The notes below the pieces were generated by a model. The model was not told the DNA's origin. It made no database searches and worked only from the letters and a program-made list of their open reading frames with translations. From Paracoccus sp. (in: a-proteobacteria) (GTDB taxonomy: Bacteria; Pseudomonadota; Alphaproteobacteria; Rhodobacterales; Rhodobacteraceae): a stretch of 64,000 bases of DNA. Positions within the stretch are counted from its first letter, which is position 1. Each line of letters opens with the position of its first letter. Location: NCBI RefSeq assembly GCF_030538495.1, contig NZ_JAUNTW010000006.1, positions 158,108 through 222,107 of the forward strand. The letters are read 5' to 3'. The position numbers and the translations under genes are program-made. Below, piece after piece: positions 37,328 through 45,155 of this stretch.

Positions 37328-38349
37328 GCAATATCCCCCATGACGTCACCGGGCGCATCAGCAAACGCCGCCCGGATCAGGGCCAGAGTCTCAGCGGGGC
37401 TATCCGCCCGCATCATCTGATCGCGCAGCGCCGCGCCGTTGACATCAGCATACCAGCCCAGATGTTTGCGCGCCACGCGCAGGCCCAGATCGCGCCCGTA
37501 AAAGCCCAGTATTTCCTCGTAATGTTCCGCCACCAGATCGGCCAAATCGCCCCCGCGCGGCACCTCAACCGCCGGACCTGCGCCCAGCTCATGCGTGATC
37601 TGCGCCAATCGCCACGGCGCGCCCTGCGCCCCACGCCCGACCATCACCGCATCCGCCCCCGACGCCGCCAAAGCCGCCCGCGCCGACGCCGCATCCACCA
37701 CATCGCCATTCGCAACGACCGGAGGACGCCCCGCCAGCCCCGCCACCGTCGCGATCTGCGCCCAATCCGCGCGGCCTTTGTAAAATTGCGCCCGCGTGCG
37801 CCCGTGAACGGTCAGCATCGCCACACCCGCATCGCGCGCCCGCGCCGACAGATCGGCGGCGTTCCGACAGTCGTCATCCCAACCCAGCCGCATCTTCAGC
37901 GTCACCGGCACAGAGACCGCGCCCACAACCGCATCAATCAACCGCAGCGCCAGATCCAGATCCCGCATCAACGCGGCCCCCGACAGCCCGCCCGTGACCT
38001 TTTTCGCGGGGCACCCCATATTGATGTCGATGATCCGCGCGCCCATGCCTGCGACGATCCGGGCGGTTTCGGCCATGGCGGCGGCCTCGCGCCCGGCAAT
38101 CTGGACACTGACCGGCAACGCGCCATGGGTCAGGGCCTTGGCGCGAACCGCAGCGCGGGTCGATGGGCGCGGCGTCACCATTTCCGAACTGGCCACCATT
38201 TCGCTGACCAGCAACCCCGCGCCGAACTTCGACACCGCCCGGCGAAACGGCAGATCGGTGATCCCCGCCATCGGCGCCAGAAACACCCCCGGCCCCAAGG
38301 CTTCGGTCCCCAGAATAATCGGCTGTGACAGCGGCATGATGCGTTCCAT
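37324..38349 (-). CDS. dusB: tRNA-dihydrouridine synthase (DusB/NifR3)
   Basis: FMN-dependent reductase that makes dihydrouridine in tRNA D-loops; 341 residues from the ATG at 38349. Motifs: LAPMAGITDLPFRR near the start, the NMGCPAKKVTGG block with the catalytic Cys, LKMRLGWDDD, VHGRTRAQFYKG and the phosphate site VANGDVVDAASA and MVGRGAQGAPW. Other ATGs (38337, 38373) are possible. As the first gene before ntrB it is the classical nifR3 position. It is divergent from sdaA with a 99-base shared promoter region. Confidence 0.94.
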   Translation of the reverse strand: MERIMPLSQPIILGTEALGPGVFLAPMAGITDLPFRRAVSKFGAGLLVSEMVASSEMVTPRPSTRAAVRAKALTHGALPVSVQIAGREAAAMAETARIVAGMGARIIDINMGCPAKKVTGGLSGAALMRDLDLALRLIDAVVGAVSVPVTLKMRLGWDDDCRNAADLSARARDAGVAMLTVHGRTRAQFYKGRADWAQIATVAGLAGRPPVVANGDVVDAASARAALAASGADAVMVGRGAQGAPWRLAQITHELGAGPAVEVPRGGDLADLVAEHYEEILGFYGRDLGLRVARKHLGWYADVNGAALRDQMMRADSPAETLALIRAAFADAPGDVMGDIA

Positions 38350-38448
38350 AGAATAAACCCCGCCATTGCCCAATTTTTAGGCAAATCACAAGTCCCTTGC
38401 GCGCGCCCCCCACGCCCCTAGACTGGACGCGTCACGAAAGGATGCGCG

Positions 38449-39831
38449 ATGTTTCTGTCGGTCTTTGATCTGTTCAAACCGGGCGTCGGCCCGTCATCGT
38501 CGCATACGATGGGACCGATGGTGGCGGGGGGCCGGTTTCTGGCCGCCCTGCGCCAGCAACCCTTTCGCCCGCATGGGCTGAGGGCCAGCTTGCACGGCAG
38601 TCTGGCCTTTACCGGGCGGGGCCACGCAACGGACCGGGCCACAATTCTGGGGCTGGCGGGGTTCGATCCGGCGACCATCGACGCCGATCAGGCGCAGGCC
38701 GCACTGGACCGCAACCGCGACACGCATACCCTGACGCCGCCCGATTTGCCGGAACTGGCCTTTGACCCGGACCGCGACCTGAAATTCGATTACGACAACG
38801 CCCTGCCGGGACATGCAAACGGGATGACCTTATCGGCCACGGATTCGCAGGGGGACGTAATCTTTCATCAGGTCTATTATTCGATCGGCGGCGGGTTTGT
38901 GCTGACCGACCGCGAACTGGCCGATCAGGCCAACAAACCCCGCAGCGATGCCGTGGCGCAGGTGCCGTTCCCCTTTGCGACCGCCGCGCAGATGCTGGAC
39001 ATGGCGGCGGCGTCCGGCACATCCATTGCCCAGATGAAGCGCGCCAACGAATTATGCTATCGCAGCGCGGCGGAACTGAATCAGGGCCTGCGCCAGATCT
39101 GGCAGATCATGCGCGACTGCATGGATCGCGGCCTGACCACCTCTGGCACCCTGCCCGGAGGGCTGCGCGTTCAACGCCGCGCGCAGGCCATTCACGAAAA
39201 ATTGCTGGCCGAACGGGGGATGAACCTGACCGCGCCGCATGTGATCAATGACTGGATGTCAACCTATGCCATGGCCGTGAACGAAGAAAACGCGGCGGGC
39301 GGTCAGGTCGTCACCGCGCCCACGAATGGGGCGGCGGGAACGGTGCCAGCGGTGATCCGATACTGGCTGGACCACGTCCCCGGCGCGTCGGAATCCGCGC
39401 TGCCCGATTTCCTGCTGACGGCGGCAGCGATTGGCGGGCTGATCAAACACAATGCCAGCATCTCGGGCGCCGAATGTGGCTGCCAGGCCGAGGTCGGCAG
39501 CGCGTCCGCCATGGCCGCCGCAGGTCTGGCCGCCGTTCTGGGCGGCACCCCGCAACAGGTTGAAAACGCCGCTGAAATCGCATTGGAACATCACTTGGGC
39601 ATGACCTGCGATCCGGTGGCGGGGCTGGTTCAGGTGCCCTGCATCGAACGCAACGGTCTGGGCGCGATCAAGGCCGTCAGTGCCGCCAGTCTGGCCCTGC
39701 GCGGAGACGGCCGCCACTTTGTCCCCTTGGACGCCGCCATCGAAACCATGCGCCAAACCGGCCGCGATATGAGCGATAAATACAAAGAAACATCCCTTGG
39801 CGGTCTGGCGGTGAATGTGCCGAATTGCTGA
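38449..39831 (+). CDS. sdaA: L-serine ammonia-lyase, iron-sulfur dependent
   Basis: Deaminates L-serine to pyruvate and ammonia using a [4Fe-4S] cluster. The 460-residue single-chain form fuses the beta domain (SVFDLFKPGVGPSSSHTMGPM at the N-terminus) to the alpha domain. Cluster cysteines are in ISGAECGCQAEVG and MTCDPVAGLVQVPCIERN. It is a solitary plus-strand gene with a GAAAGGA ribosome site. In Rhodobacterales it often neighbours dusB in this divergent arrangement. Confidence 0.95.
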   Translation: MFLSVFDLFKPGVGPSSSHTMGPMVAGGRFLAALRQQPFRPHGLRASLHGSLAFTGRGHATDRATILGLAGFDPATIDADQAQAALDRNRDTHTLTPPDLPELAFDPDRDLKFDYDNALPGHANGMTLSATDSQGDVIFHQVYYSIGGGFVLTDRELADQANKPRSDAVAQVPFPFATAAQMLDMAAASGTSIAQMKRANELCYRSAAELNQGLRQIWQIMRDCMDRGLTTSGTLPGGLRVQRRAQAIHEKLLAERGMNLTAPHVINDWMSTYAMAVNEENAAGGQVVTAPTNGAAGTVPAVIRYWLDHVPGASESALPDFLLTAAAIGGLIKHNASISGAECGCQAEVGSASAMAAAGLAAVLGGTPQQVENAAEIALEHHLGMTCDPVAGLVQVPCIERNGLGAIKAVSAASLALRGDGRHFVPLDAAIETMRQTGRDMSDKYKETSLGGLAVNVPNC

Positions 39832-39835
39832 ACCG

Positions 39836-39864
39836 GCGGCTTCTTCTGTGTCTAAATACTCATA
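39836..39864 (+). repeat. dispersed intergenic repeat, family A, copy 3
   Basis: GCGGCTTCTTCTGTG followed by TCTAAATACTCATAA, 5 bases beyond the sdaA stop. It could double as the sdaA terminator, since CCGGCGGC precedes a pyrimidine-rich tract. It matches copies at 65 and 31136. Confidence 0.65.
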
Positions 39865-40001
39865 ATCCCGCACCATCCGCCCGCGCCACGCCGGATTTGG
39901 GCGATTCCGCGCCGCAGACGCCCAGCAACCGCGGCAGACATTGCGCCACGGTGCGGCTGTTGGTAACGATTGGGCGACAGTTTTCGATAAAAGGCCCGCT
40001 T

Positions 40002-40853
40002 ATGTATTCGCGTCTTGCGCTGATTGCCATGATGACCCTGCCGATTGCTGCCTGCGATCAGGCGGCTATGGATCAATTCCGCCGTTCCATCGGTGGTCAG
40101 GCCGAACAGGCCGAATCGGACACGCCCGACGCGCCGCGCGCGCCCGCCGTGTCGCCGCTGGTTCAGGCGATCGAGGTGGGCGGCGAGACCCGCGCCCTGT
40201 CAACGGCGGATGCCGCGACCTATCAGCAGGTGGCCTTTGCCGCGCGGGGTCATGGCGGCGCGTGGACCGTGGGCGTGGACGGAGGGCGCGCCAATTACCG
40301 CGCAGGCGGCACCAATCGCCGCATCGACGTGAACCGCATCGTCTTTGCGCAGGGCGTTGAATATGTGGGCTTTCTGGATGGGCGGGCCTTTGTGCTGAAC
40401 ATCCGCAACGCCGCCTGTCGTGACACCGCATCGGGCGAAAATTTCCCGCTGACCGCGCGCCTGACCGTGGCCGGGCGCAGCCAGAACGGTTGCGCGGCAC
40501 CGGCGACGGCGACGGCCTCGGCGCCTGCGGCATCGCCCACTGTGGCCCCGGTGGCGGGTCCGGCGCGCGCGACCCCGGCCCGTGCGGCAACGCCTGCGCG
40601 CACGCCCGCACCGGCGGCGCGTCCGGCAACCCCTGCCCCCGCGACCCCTGCCCCCGCGACGCCGGAACCCGCACCCGCAGCAACCACCACGCCCGAACCG
40701 GCCACCCCGGCACCTGCCACGCCCGAACCGGCTCCGGCTGCCACAGCCCCGGCCACTCCGGCGCCCGCGACTCGGGCCCCCGTGGTCATCCCGCCCGCAC
40801 CGTTTTCGCTGGACAACGCCGCCCCGGTGGTGACGCCGCCCGCCGCGAACTGA
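40002..40853 (+). CDS. lipoprotein with Pro/Ala/Thr-rich tail, unknown function
   Basis: A 283-residue exported protein. The first 18 residues form a lipoprotein signal ending in the lipobox LPIAAC, with Cys18 as the acylation site. Residues about 50-165 form a globular domain with two cysteines (139 and 164) that may pair; it contains the segment GAWTVGVDGGRANYRAGG. From about 166 to 262 the chain is almost only Ala, Pro, Thr, Glu and Arg in PAT-like repeats, probably a disordered spacer through the cell wall. The end (PPAPFSLDNAAPVVTPPAAN) is less repetitive. The start at 40002 gives a proper signal; the frame opens earlier, inside sdaA. I do not recognise the domain. Confidence 0.8.
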   Translation: MYSRLALIAMMTLPIAACDQAAMDQFRRSIGGQAEQAESDTPDAPRAPAVSPLVQAIEVGGETRALSTADAATYQQVAFAARGHGGAWTVGVDGGRANYRAGGTNRRIDVNRIVFAQGVEYVGFLDGRAFVLNIRNAACRDTASGENFPLTARLTVAGRSQNGCAAPATATASAPAASPTVAPVAGPARATPARAATPARTPAPAARPATPAPATPAPATPEPAPAATTTPEPATPAPATPEPAPAATAPATPAPATRAPVVIPPAPFSLDNAAPVVTPPAAN

Positions 40854-40868
40854 TCCCGCGCCACGCAC

Positions 40869-40899
40869 CAAAAAACCGGCCCCGAAGGGCCGGTTTTTT
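40869..40899 (+). terminator. terminator of the lipoprotein gene
   Basis: AAAAAACCGGCCC, GAA, GGGCCGGTTTTTT: a near-perfect stem followed by a T run, 16 bases beyond the stop. Confidence 0.92.
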
Positions 40900-40924
40900 C
40901 ACATCGACCCAAAGGCCGGACATG

Positions 40925-40949
40925 AAAAAGGGCCGGCAAAGCCAGCCCT
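40925..40949 (-). terminator. terminator of the first tiny exported protein
   Basis: On the minus strand: GGGCTGGC, TTT, GCCGGCCC then TTTTTC. It lies about 28 bases beyond the stop at 40977. A second small palindrome with a CAACAGC stem is at 40953-40970, between stop and terminator. Confidence 0.85.
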
Positions 40950-40976
40950 CTGCAACAGCCAAAGCTGTTGATATTC

Positions 40977-41171
40977 TTATTTGTTTGCTGCGACTGCGGC
41001 GATAACGCCCAGCACCAGCAGGGCCGGAACGACCAGACCAGCATTCGACGAAGCGGGCTGAGCGGTGACAACAACCGGCTCAACTTCAACGACGGGTGCA
41101 ACGTAACCACCAGCCAGAGCCGAGGTTGCGGTCATGCCAGCGACGGCGGCGACGATAGCGACTTTTTTCAT
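40977..41171 (-). CDS. tiny exported or membrane protein, tandem copy 1
   Basis: A 64-residue protein. A signal peptide (MKKVAIVAAVAGMTATSALA) ends at residue 20 before GGYVAPVVEVE; a short acidic-hydrophobic linker leads to one hydrophobic helix (about 45-62, VVPALLVLGVIAAVAA) at the extreme C-terminus. Residues 31-64 are identical to residues 33-66 of the downstream paralogue at 41408-41608. A GGAG ribosome site precedes the ATG and the gene has its own terminator, so it looks real and probably well expressed. I do not know a characterised family. It could be inner-membrane anchored after signal removal. Confidence 0.8.
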   Translation of the reverse strand: MKKVAIVAAVAGMTATSALAGGYVAPVVEVEPVVVTAQPASSNAGLVVPALLVLGVIAAVAANK

Positions 41172-41344
41172 GTCATGCTCCATTACATTGACCGCTGCCA
41201 TGACCGGCAGCATCACCCGAACAGTTACACAAAGCGAACGCCTTGAAAAGCCGCGACCGATGAAATCACCCGCGCCGCGGGCAAAACTGTTGCATATTCG
41301 CCAGCATGGCCGCGAAAAACGCGGTAAAACCCGCATATCGGCAC

Positions 41345-41373
41345 AAAAAAACCACGCGACCGGGGCCGCGTGG
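41345..41373 (-). terminator. terminator of the second tiny exported protein
   Basis: On the minus strand: CCACGCG, GCCCCGGT, CGCGTGG followed by TTTTTTT, about 35 bases beyond the stop at 41408. It separates the two paralogues into independent transcripts. Confidence 0.9.
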
Positions 41374-41407
41374 TGTGTGATCGCATCAGGCCAATCGGCC
41401 CGACGGA

Positions 41408-41608
41408 TTATTTGTTTGCTGCGACTGCGGCGATGACGCCCAGCACCAGCAGAGCCGGAACAACCAGACCAGCGTTCGACGACGCGGGCTGAGCGGTGAC
41501 AACAACCGGCTCAACGGTGACGGGGGCGACGGGCGCAACGTAACCACCAGCAACAGCCGAGGTCGCGGTCAGGCCAGCAACGGCGGCGGCGATAGCAACT
41601 TTTTTCAT
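41408..41608 (-). CDS. tiny exported or membrane protein, tandem copy 2
   Basis: A 66-residue paralogue of the protein at 40977-41171: signal peptide 1-20 (MKKVAIAAAVAGLTATSAVA), linker GGYVAPVAPVTVE, and an identical 34-residue C-terminal part containing one hydrophobic helix and ending AVAANK. AGGAGC precedes the ATG. The two genes are near-identical at DNA level in their 3' halves, which points to recent tandem duplication or gene conversion. Each has its own terminator and its own upstream region (236 bases between the genes). Function unknown. Confidence 0.82.
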   Translation of the reverse strand: MKKVAIAAAVAGLTATSAVAGGYVAPVAPVTVEPVVVTAQPASSNAGLVVPALLVLGVIAAVAANK

Positions 41609-41751
41609 GATAAGCTCCTGTTTCAGTTGAACTGCCAAAGGCGGCATTGCGGGCAGATTAACGTGCTGTGCGCGATTCGACAGGGGGCAAAGCGATTTTT
41701 CCCCCATTTTGTGCCGATTGTTGCGGTTATGCACCCGCGAAAATGTGAACG

Positions 41752-42537
41752 CTAGGACCGACGAAGCAGTTGCGACAGAACGAAAAACACCGCCGCCGCC
41801 GTGATGATCGACGGCCCCGCCGGGCTGTCCAGCCGCAAACTGGCCCACAGCCCCGCCAGAACTGACGCCCCGGCAATCAGCGACGCCACCCCCGCCATCC
41901 ATTCCGGCGACCGGCTGATCCCCCGCGCCGCCGCCGCCGGGACAATCAGCAGCGCCGAAATCAACAGCGACCCCACCACACGGATCGCCAAGGCGACCAC
42001 GACCGCCAAAGCCAGCGACAGAATCAGCCGTTCGGTCCGGGGGTCGATGCCCGCGGCCATGGCCAGTTCTTCGTTCAGGCTGGACGTGACCAGACGCTGC
42101 CACCGCCAGATCAGCAGCGCCAGCACGGCCGCCGCTCCGCCCCAGATCAGCGCCAGATCGCCGCGCCCCACGGCCAGAATATCGCCGAACAGATAACGCG
42201 ACAGATCCGTGCGCGCGGCCGGAACAAAGCTGATCCCGACCAAGCCCACAGCAAGCGCCGAATGGGACAGCACCCCCAGCACCGTGTCCATGGCCTGCCC
42301 GCGCGTGACCAGTGCCGACACCACGGCGGCCATCACCGCCGCCACGGCCAGCGTCCCGGCATAGATCGACACGTCAAACGCCAATGCCAAAGCCACGCCC
42401 AGAATCGCCGCATGGGCGGTCGAATCCCCGAAATAGGCCATCCGCCGCCACACCACAAAGCTGCCCAGCGGCCCCACGACCAGCGACAGCCCCAGCCCCG
42501 CCAGCACCGCGCGCGCGAAAAAATCATCCAGTATCAT
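41752..42537 (-). CDS. znuB: zinc ABC transporter permease
   Basis: A 261-residue membrane permease of the ABC-3 family with about eight hydrophobic segments. It starts MILDDFFARAVLAGLGLSLV and contains the conserved YFGDSTAHAAILGVALAL and MAYFGDS region and GSLLISALLIVPAAAAR. The ATG at 42537 is 4 bases after the znuC stop; the longer frame overlaps znuC. It forms the membrane channel for zinc delivered by ZnuA. Confidence 0.94.
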   Translation of the reverse strand: MILDDFFARAVLAGLGLSLVVGPLGSFVVWRRMAYFGDSTAHAAILGVALALAFDVSIYAGTLAVAAVMAAVVSALVTRGQAMDTVLGVLSHSALAVGLVGISFVPAARTDLSRYLFGDILAVGRGDLALIWGGAAAVLALLIWRWQRLVTSSLNEELAMAAGIDPRTERLILSLALAVVVALAIRVVGSLLISALLIVPAAAARGISRSPEWMAGVASLIAGASVLAGLWASLRLDSPAGPSIITAAAVFFVLSQLLRRS

Positions 42538-42541
42538 AGCG

Positions 42542-43288
42542 TTATCCGTGCGCGTGGTGGCTGTGGTCGTGATCGTGGTCATGGTCGTGATGGTGACGAT
42601 AGAGCGCCAGCATCCCCTGCGCCTCGGCCCCGAACAGGGCGCGATATTCGGGCGCGCCGCTGACATGGGCGGGGCTGCCTTCGCAGCAGACATGCCCGTT
42701 CAGGCACACCACCCGATCCGACGACCGCATCACCACCAGCAGATCATGACTGACCATCAGCACCGCGGCCCCGGTCTGGCGGCGCACATCTTCGATCAGT
42801 TTGTAAAACCCCACGATCCCCGGCTGATCCAACCCCTGAGTCGGCTCATCCAGCACCAGCAATTGCGGATCATGCAACAGCGCCCGCGCCAGCAAGACGC
42901 GCTGAAACTGCCCGCCGGACAGTTGCGTCAACTGCCGGGTTTCCAGCCCCGGAACCCCGGTCCGGCGCAGCGCCTGTGCGGCCAGATCATCGCCAACCCG
43001 TTGGGGCAGCGATAAAAACCGCCGCACGGTCATGGGAATGGCGGTGTCCAACTGCACCCGCTGCGGGACATAGCCGATGCGCAGCCCCCGCGCGCGATCA
43101 ACCCGCCCTGACGCCAGCGGCATATGCCCCAACAGCGCCCGAACCAGCGTCGATTTGCCTGACCCGTTGGGACCAACCACGGTCACAATCTCACCGGCCT
43201 TGATGCTGAAATCGACGTGACGCAGCACCGGATCGGACGCGCCAGGGCGGTGAATGGTCACCCCCTGCGCCGTGATCAGCGCGGTCAT
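42542..43288 (-). CDS. znuC: zinc ABC transporter ATP-binding protein
   Basis: A 248-residue ATPase energising ZnuB. Walker A is GPNGSGKST (about 38-46), signature LSGGQFQRVLLARALL, Walker B LLVLDEPTQGLD and the switch His in MVSHDLL. The C-terminus is unusually His/Asp-rich (YRHHHDHDHDHDHSHHAHG), as in many ZnuC proteins, and may sense or buffer zinc. Its ATG overlaps the zur stop by 4 bases, so regulator and transporter are co-transcribed. Confidence 0.95.
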   Translation of the reverse strand: MTALITAQGVTIHRPGASDPVLRHVDFSIKAGEIVTVVGPNGSGKSTLVRALLGHMPLASGRVDRARGLRIGYVPQRVQLDTAIPMTVRRFLSLPQRVGDDLAAQALRRTGVPGLETRQLTQLSGGQFQRVLLARALLHDPQLLVLDEPTQGLDQPGIVGFYKLIEDVRRQTGAAVLMVSHDLLVVMRSSDRVVCLNGHVCCEGSPAHVSGAPEYRALFGAEAQGMLALYRHHHDHDHDHDHSHHAHG

Positions 43289-43779
43289 GCGTCACCCGCG
43301 CAGGCGGGGCAGAGGCCCAGCGCCTCGATCGTGGCGCGTTCGACACGGAACCCGCCATGCCCCGCCAACCCGGCCAAGGCGTCACGCACCGGATCGCCCG
43401 CCATCTCTGCGACATGATCGCATTGGCGGCAAATCAAAAAGGCCGGGCTGTGGTCATGGCCCGGATGCAGGCAGGCGACAAAGGCGTTCAGACGCTGCAA
43501 CCGATGCGCCAACCCATGCGTGACCAGAAACTCTAACGCGCGATAGGCGACGGGCGGCTGGCGTCCGAACCCTTCGGCGGCCAGACGGTCCAGCACCTCA
43601 TACGCACCCATGGCCCGGTGCTGTTCCAGCAGAATCTCCAGCGTGCGACGGCGAACCGGGGTCAGGCGCGCGCCCTGTTCGGCCAGCCGCGTTTCCGCCA
43701 AATCCAAGGCATGCGACGAACAGGCATGGTGATCATGGGGCGCAAAGGCCGGGGCGATATGGGCAGAGTTCGAGGTCAT
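43285..43779 (-). CDS. zur: zinc uptake regulator, Fur family
   Basis: A 164-residue Fur-family repressor that blocks zinc uptake genes when zinc is bound. It has the winged helix (LTPVRRRTLEILLEQHRAMGAYEVL), then the metal-binding part with ACLHPGHDHSPAFLICRQC and LCPAC, the paired CxxC motifs of the structural zinc site. The N-terminal extension HDHHACSSH is His-rich. Start at the ATG at 43779; earlier in-frame codons run into the divergent promoter. It is divergent from znuA across 85 bases containing probable Zur boxes. Confidence 0.94.
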   Translation of the reverse strand: MTSNSAHIAPAFAPHDHHACSSHALDLAETRLAEQGARLTPVRRRTLEILLEQHRAMGAYEVLDRLAAEGFGRQPPVAYRALEFLVTHGLAHRLQRLNAFVACLHPGHDHSPAFLICRQCDHVAEMAGDPVRDALAGLAGHGGFRVERATIEALGLCPACAGDA

Positions 43780-43782
43780 GAA

Positions 43783-43797
43783 TGTTATTTTATCACA
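43783..43797. promoter_or_regulatory. possible second Zur box
   Basis: TGTTATTTTATCACA, an imperfect inverted repeat (TGTTAT / ATCACA, one mismatch in six), immediately upstream of the zur start. Weaker than the site at 43811. Confidence 0.45.
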
Positions 43798-43810
43798 TAA
43801 AGGTTGACTT

Positions 43811-43823
43811 GTTATTCTATAAC
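43811..43823. promoter_or_regulatory. probable Zur operator
   Basis: GTTAT-TCT-ATAAC, a perfect 5+5 inverted repeat in the divergent gap between zur and znuA. It resembles the AT-rich palindromes bound by alphaproteobacterial Zur proteins. Its place would control both zur-znuCB and znuA. Confidence 0.65.
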
Positions 43824-43864
43824 GCGCAGATCTGCGCTTCGCAATCACACTAAAAGAGGTTTCC

Positions 43865-44818
43865 ATGAACCGCATCCTGACCGCCGCGCTGTTGTCGCTG
43901 ACCGCAGCCCCCGTTTGTGCCGCGCCGAATGTGGTGGCCGACATTCCCGCCATCGGGTCGCTGGCGCAGCAGGTGATGGGCGATCTGGGTCAGGTGCGGG
44001 TGCTGCTGCCGGACGGAGCAAGCGCGCATCATTACCAGATGCGCCCGTCGGATGCGGCGGCGCTGCAATCGGCGGGGCTGTTGGTCTGGGTTGGGCCGGA
44101 CCTGACGCCGTGGCTGACGCGGGCGGCGGGCAATCTGGGCGCGGGCGTGGCGCAGGTGGAGTTGCTGCGCGTGGACGGCACGCATCTGCAAGATTATGGC
44201 GACGGCGCGGCGCATGATCACGGTGATCATGACGACCATGGGCATGATCACGACCACGACGATCACGCACATGATGACCACGACCACAGCCATGACGGCA
44301 CCGATCCCCATGCATGGTTGGACCCGGCCAATGCCGTGATCTGGCTGGGCGCGATTGCCGACGCTTTGGCCGAACAGGACGCCGAAAACGCCGCCACCTA
44401 TCGCGCCAATGCGGACGCTGCGGCGGCGCAGATCACCGCGCTTGACGCCGAACTTAAGGCGCAGCTGACGCCCTTGGCCGACCATTCGTTCGTGGTGTTC
44501 CACGATGCCTATGGCTATTTCACCGGGCATTATGGGCTGCAACCGGCGCTGTCTGTGACGCTGGGCGATGCCTCGACCCCGTCCGCCGCGCGTCTGGCCA
44601 GCATCCGCGCGACGATTCAGGACACCGGCGCGACCTGTGCCTTTCCCGAATACAATCACGACGATGCCTTAGTGAAAACCGTGATCGAAGGCACCGGCGC
44701 GCGTCTGGGCGGCAAACTGGCACCCGAAGGCACGAATGTCGATCTGGGCGCCGATCAATATGCGGCGCTGTTGCGCAATCTGGCCGATACGCTGACCGAT
44801 TGCTTGGCCGCCGATTAA
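43865..44818 (+). CDS. znuA: zinc ABC transporter substrate-binding protein
   Basis: A 317-residue periplasmic zinc-binding protein of the cluster A-I family. A signal peptide ends near residue 20 (AAPVCAAPN). Zinc ligands are expected at His55-56 (GASAHHYQMR), in DPHAWLDP (His149 area), and in HDAYGYF; between the first two lies a His/Asp-rich loop (residues 117-147) typical of ZnuA and thought to capture zinc. An AGAGG site precedes the ATG. It stands opposite zur-znuCB and shares their Zur-controlled region. Confidence 0.96.
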   Translation: MNRILTAALLSLTAAPVCAAPNVVADIPAIGSLAQQVMGDLGQVRVLLPDGASAHHYQMRPSDAAALQSAGLLVWVGPDLTPWLTRAAGNLGAGVAQVELLRVDGTHLQDYGDGAAHDHGDHDDHGHDHDHDDHAHDDHDHSHDGTDPHAWLDPANAVIWLGAIADALAEQDAENAATYRANADAAAAQITALDAELKAQLTPLADHSFVVFHDAYGYFTGHYGLQPALSVTLGDASTPSAARLASIRATIQDTGATCAFPEYNHDDALVKTVIEGTGARLGGKLAPEGTNVDLGADQYAALLRNLADTLTDCLAAD

Positions 44819-44836
44819 ACCGCCCACACGGAACGA

Positions 44837-44872
44837 ATCCCGCAGCGATGCCCCTATCGCTGCGGGATGTTT
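44837..44872 (+). terminator. terminator of znuA
   Basis: A perfect 13-bp stem, ATCCCGCAGCGAT (44837-44849) with ATCGCTGCGGGAT (44856-44868), 6-base loop, followed by GTTTAATT. It lies 19 bases beyond the znuA stop. Confidence 0.85.
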
Positions 44873-44891
44873 AATTCCTGACTTTTTTACT

Positions 44892-44920
44892 TTGACATTC
44901 CAGATTCTTTTTGTCAGATT
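44892..44920 (+). promoter_or_regulatory. possible hemP promoter
   Basis: TTGACA at the start, 17 bases, then CAGATT as a weak -10 match (3 of 6), upstream of hemP. The region is AT-rich relative to its surroundings. No convincing Irr or Fur box was recognised. Confidence 0.35.
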
Positions 44921-44949
44921 TGGCGGGCAACCACCGAAAGGCCCACGCC

Positions 44950-45126
44950 ATGACCGCCACCCGTCCCGCCGATTTTCACCGCCCCGGCACTGAATTGCTG
45001 GCGCGCATCCCGCAATATGACGCCACCCGCCTGACCCAAGGCGGCAATCAGGCGATGATTGTTCTGGATGAACAGATTTATCAGCTGCGCATCACCCGCG
45101 CGGGTAAGCTGATCCTGACGAAATGA
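44950..45126 (+). CDS. hemP: hemin uptake protein HemP
   Basis: A 58-residue cytoplasmic protein of the HemP/HmuP family. The conserved C-terminal half reads ATRLTQGGNQAMIVLDEQ then IYQLRITRAGKLILTK, the family's signature. In Bradyrhizobium and Burkholderia, HmuP co-activates heme receptor genes with Irr or Fur. I use the ATG at 44950 (MTATRPADFHRPG, with GAAAGG upstream). No heme transport genes are adjacent here, so its targets must lie elsewhere. Confidence 0.9.
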   Translation: MTATRPADFHRPGTELLARIPQYDATRLTQGGNQAMIVLDEQIYQLRITRAGKLILTK

Positions 45127-45154
45127 AAAAACCGGGCCTTGCGCCCGGTTTTTG
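45124..45154. terminator. bidirectional terminator between hemP and the rluB-like gene
   Basis: AAAAAACCGGGC, CTTGC, GCCCGGTTTTT: a stem with T runs on both strands, within a base or two of both the hemP stop and the rluB-like stop, which are convergent. Confidence 0.9.
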
Positions 45155-45155
45155 A

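Noticed and set aside
42542-44320. His/Asp-rich stretches in ZnuC, Zur and ZnuA as sequencing or repeat artefacts
   Set aside because: They fall in the expected places for zinc uptake proteins (ZnuA loop, ZnuC tail) and keep the reading frames open.
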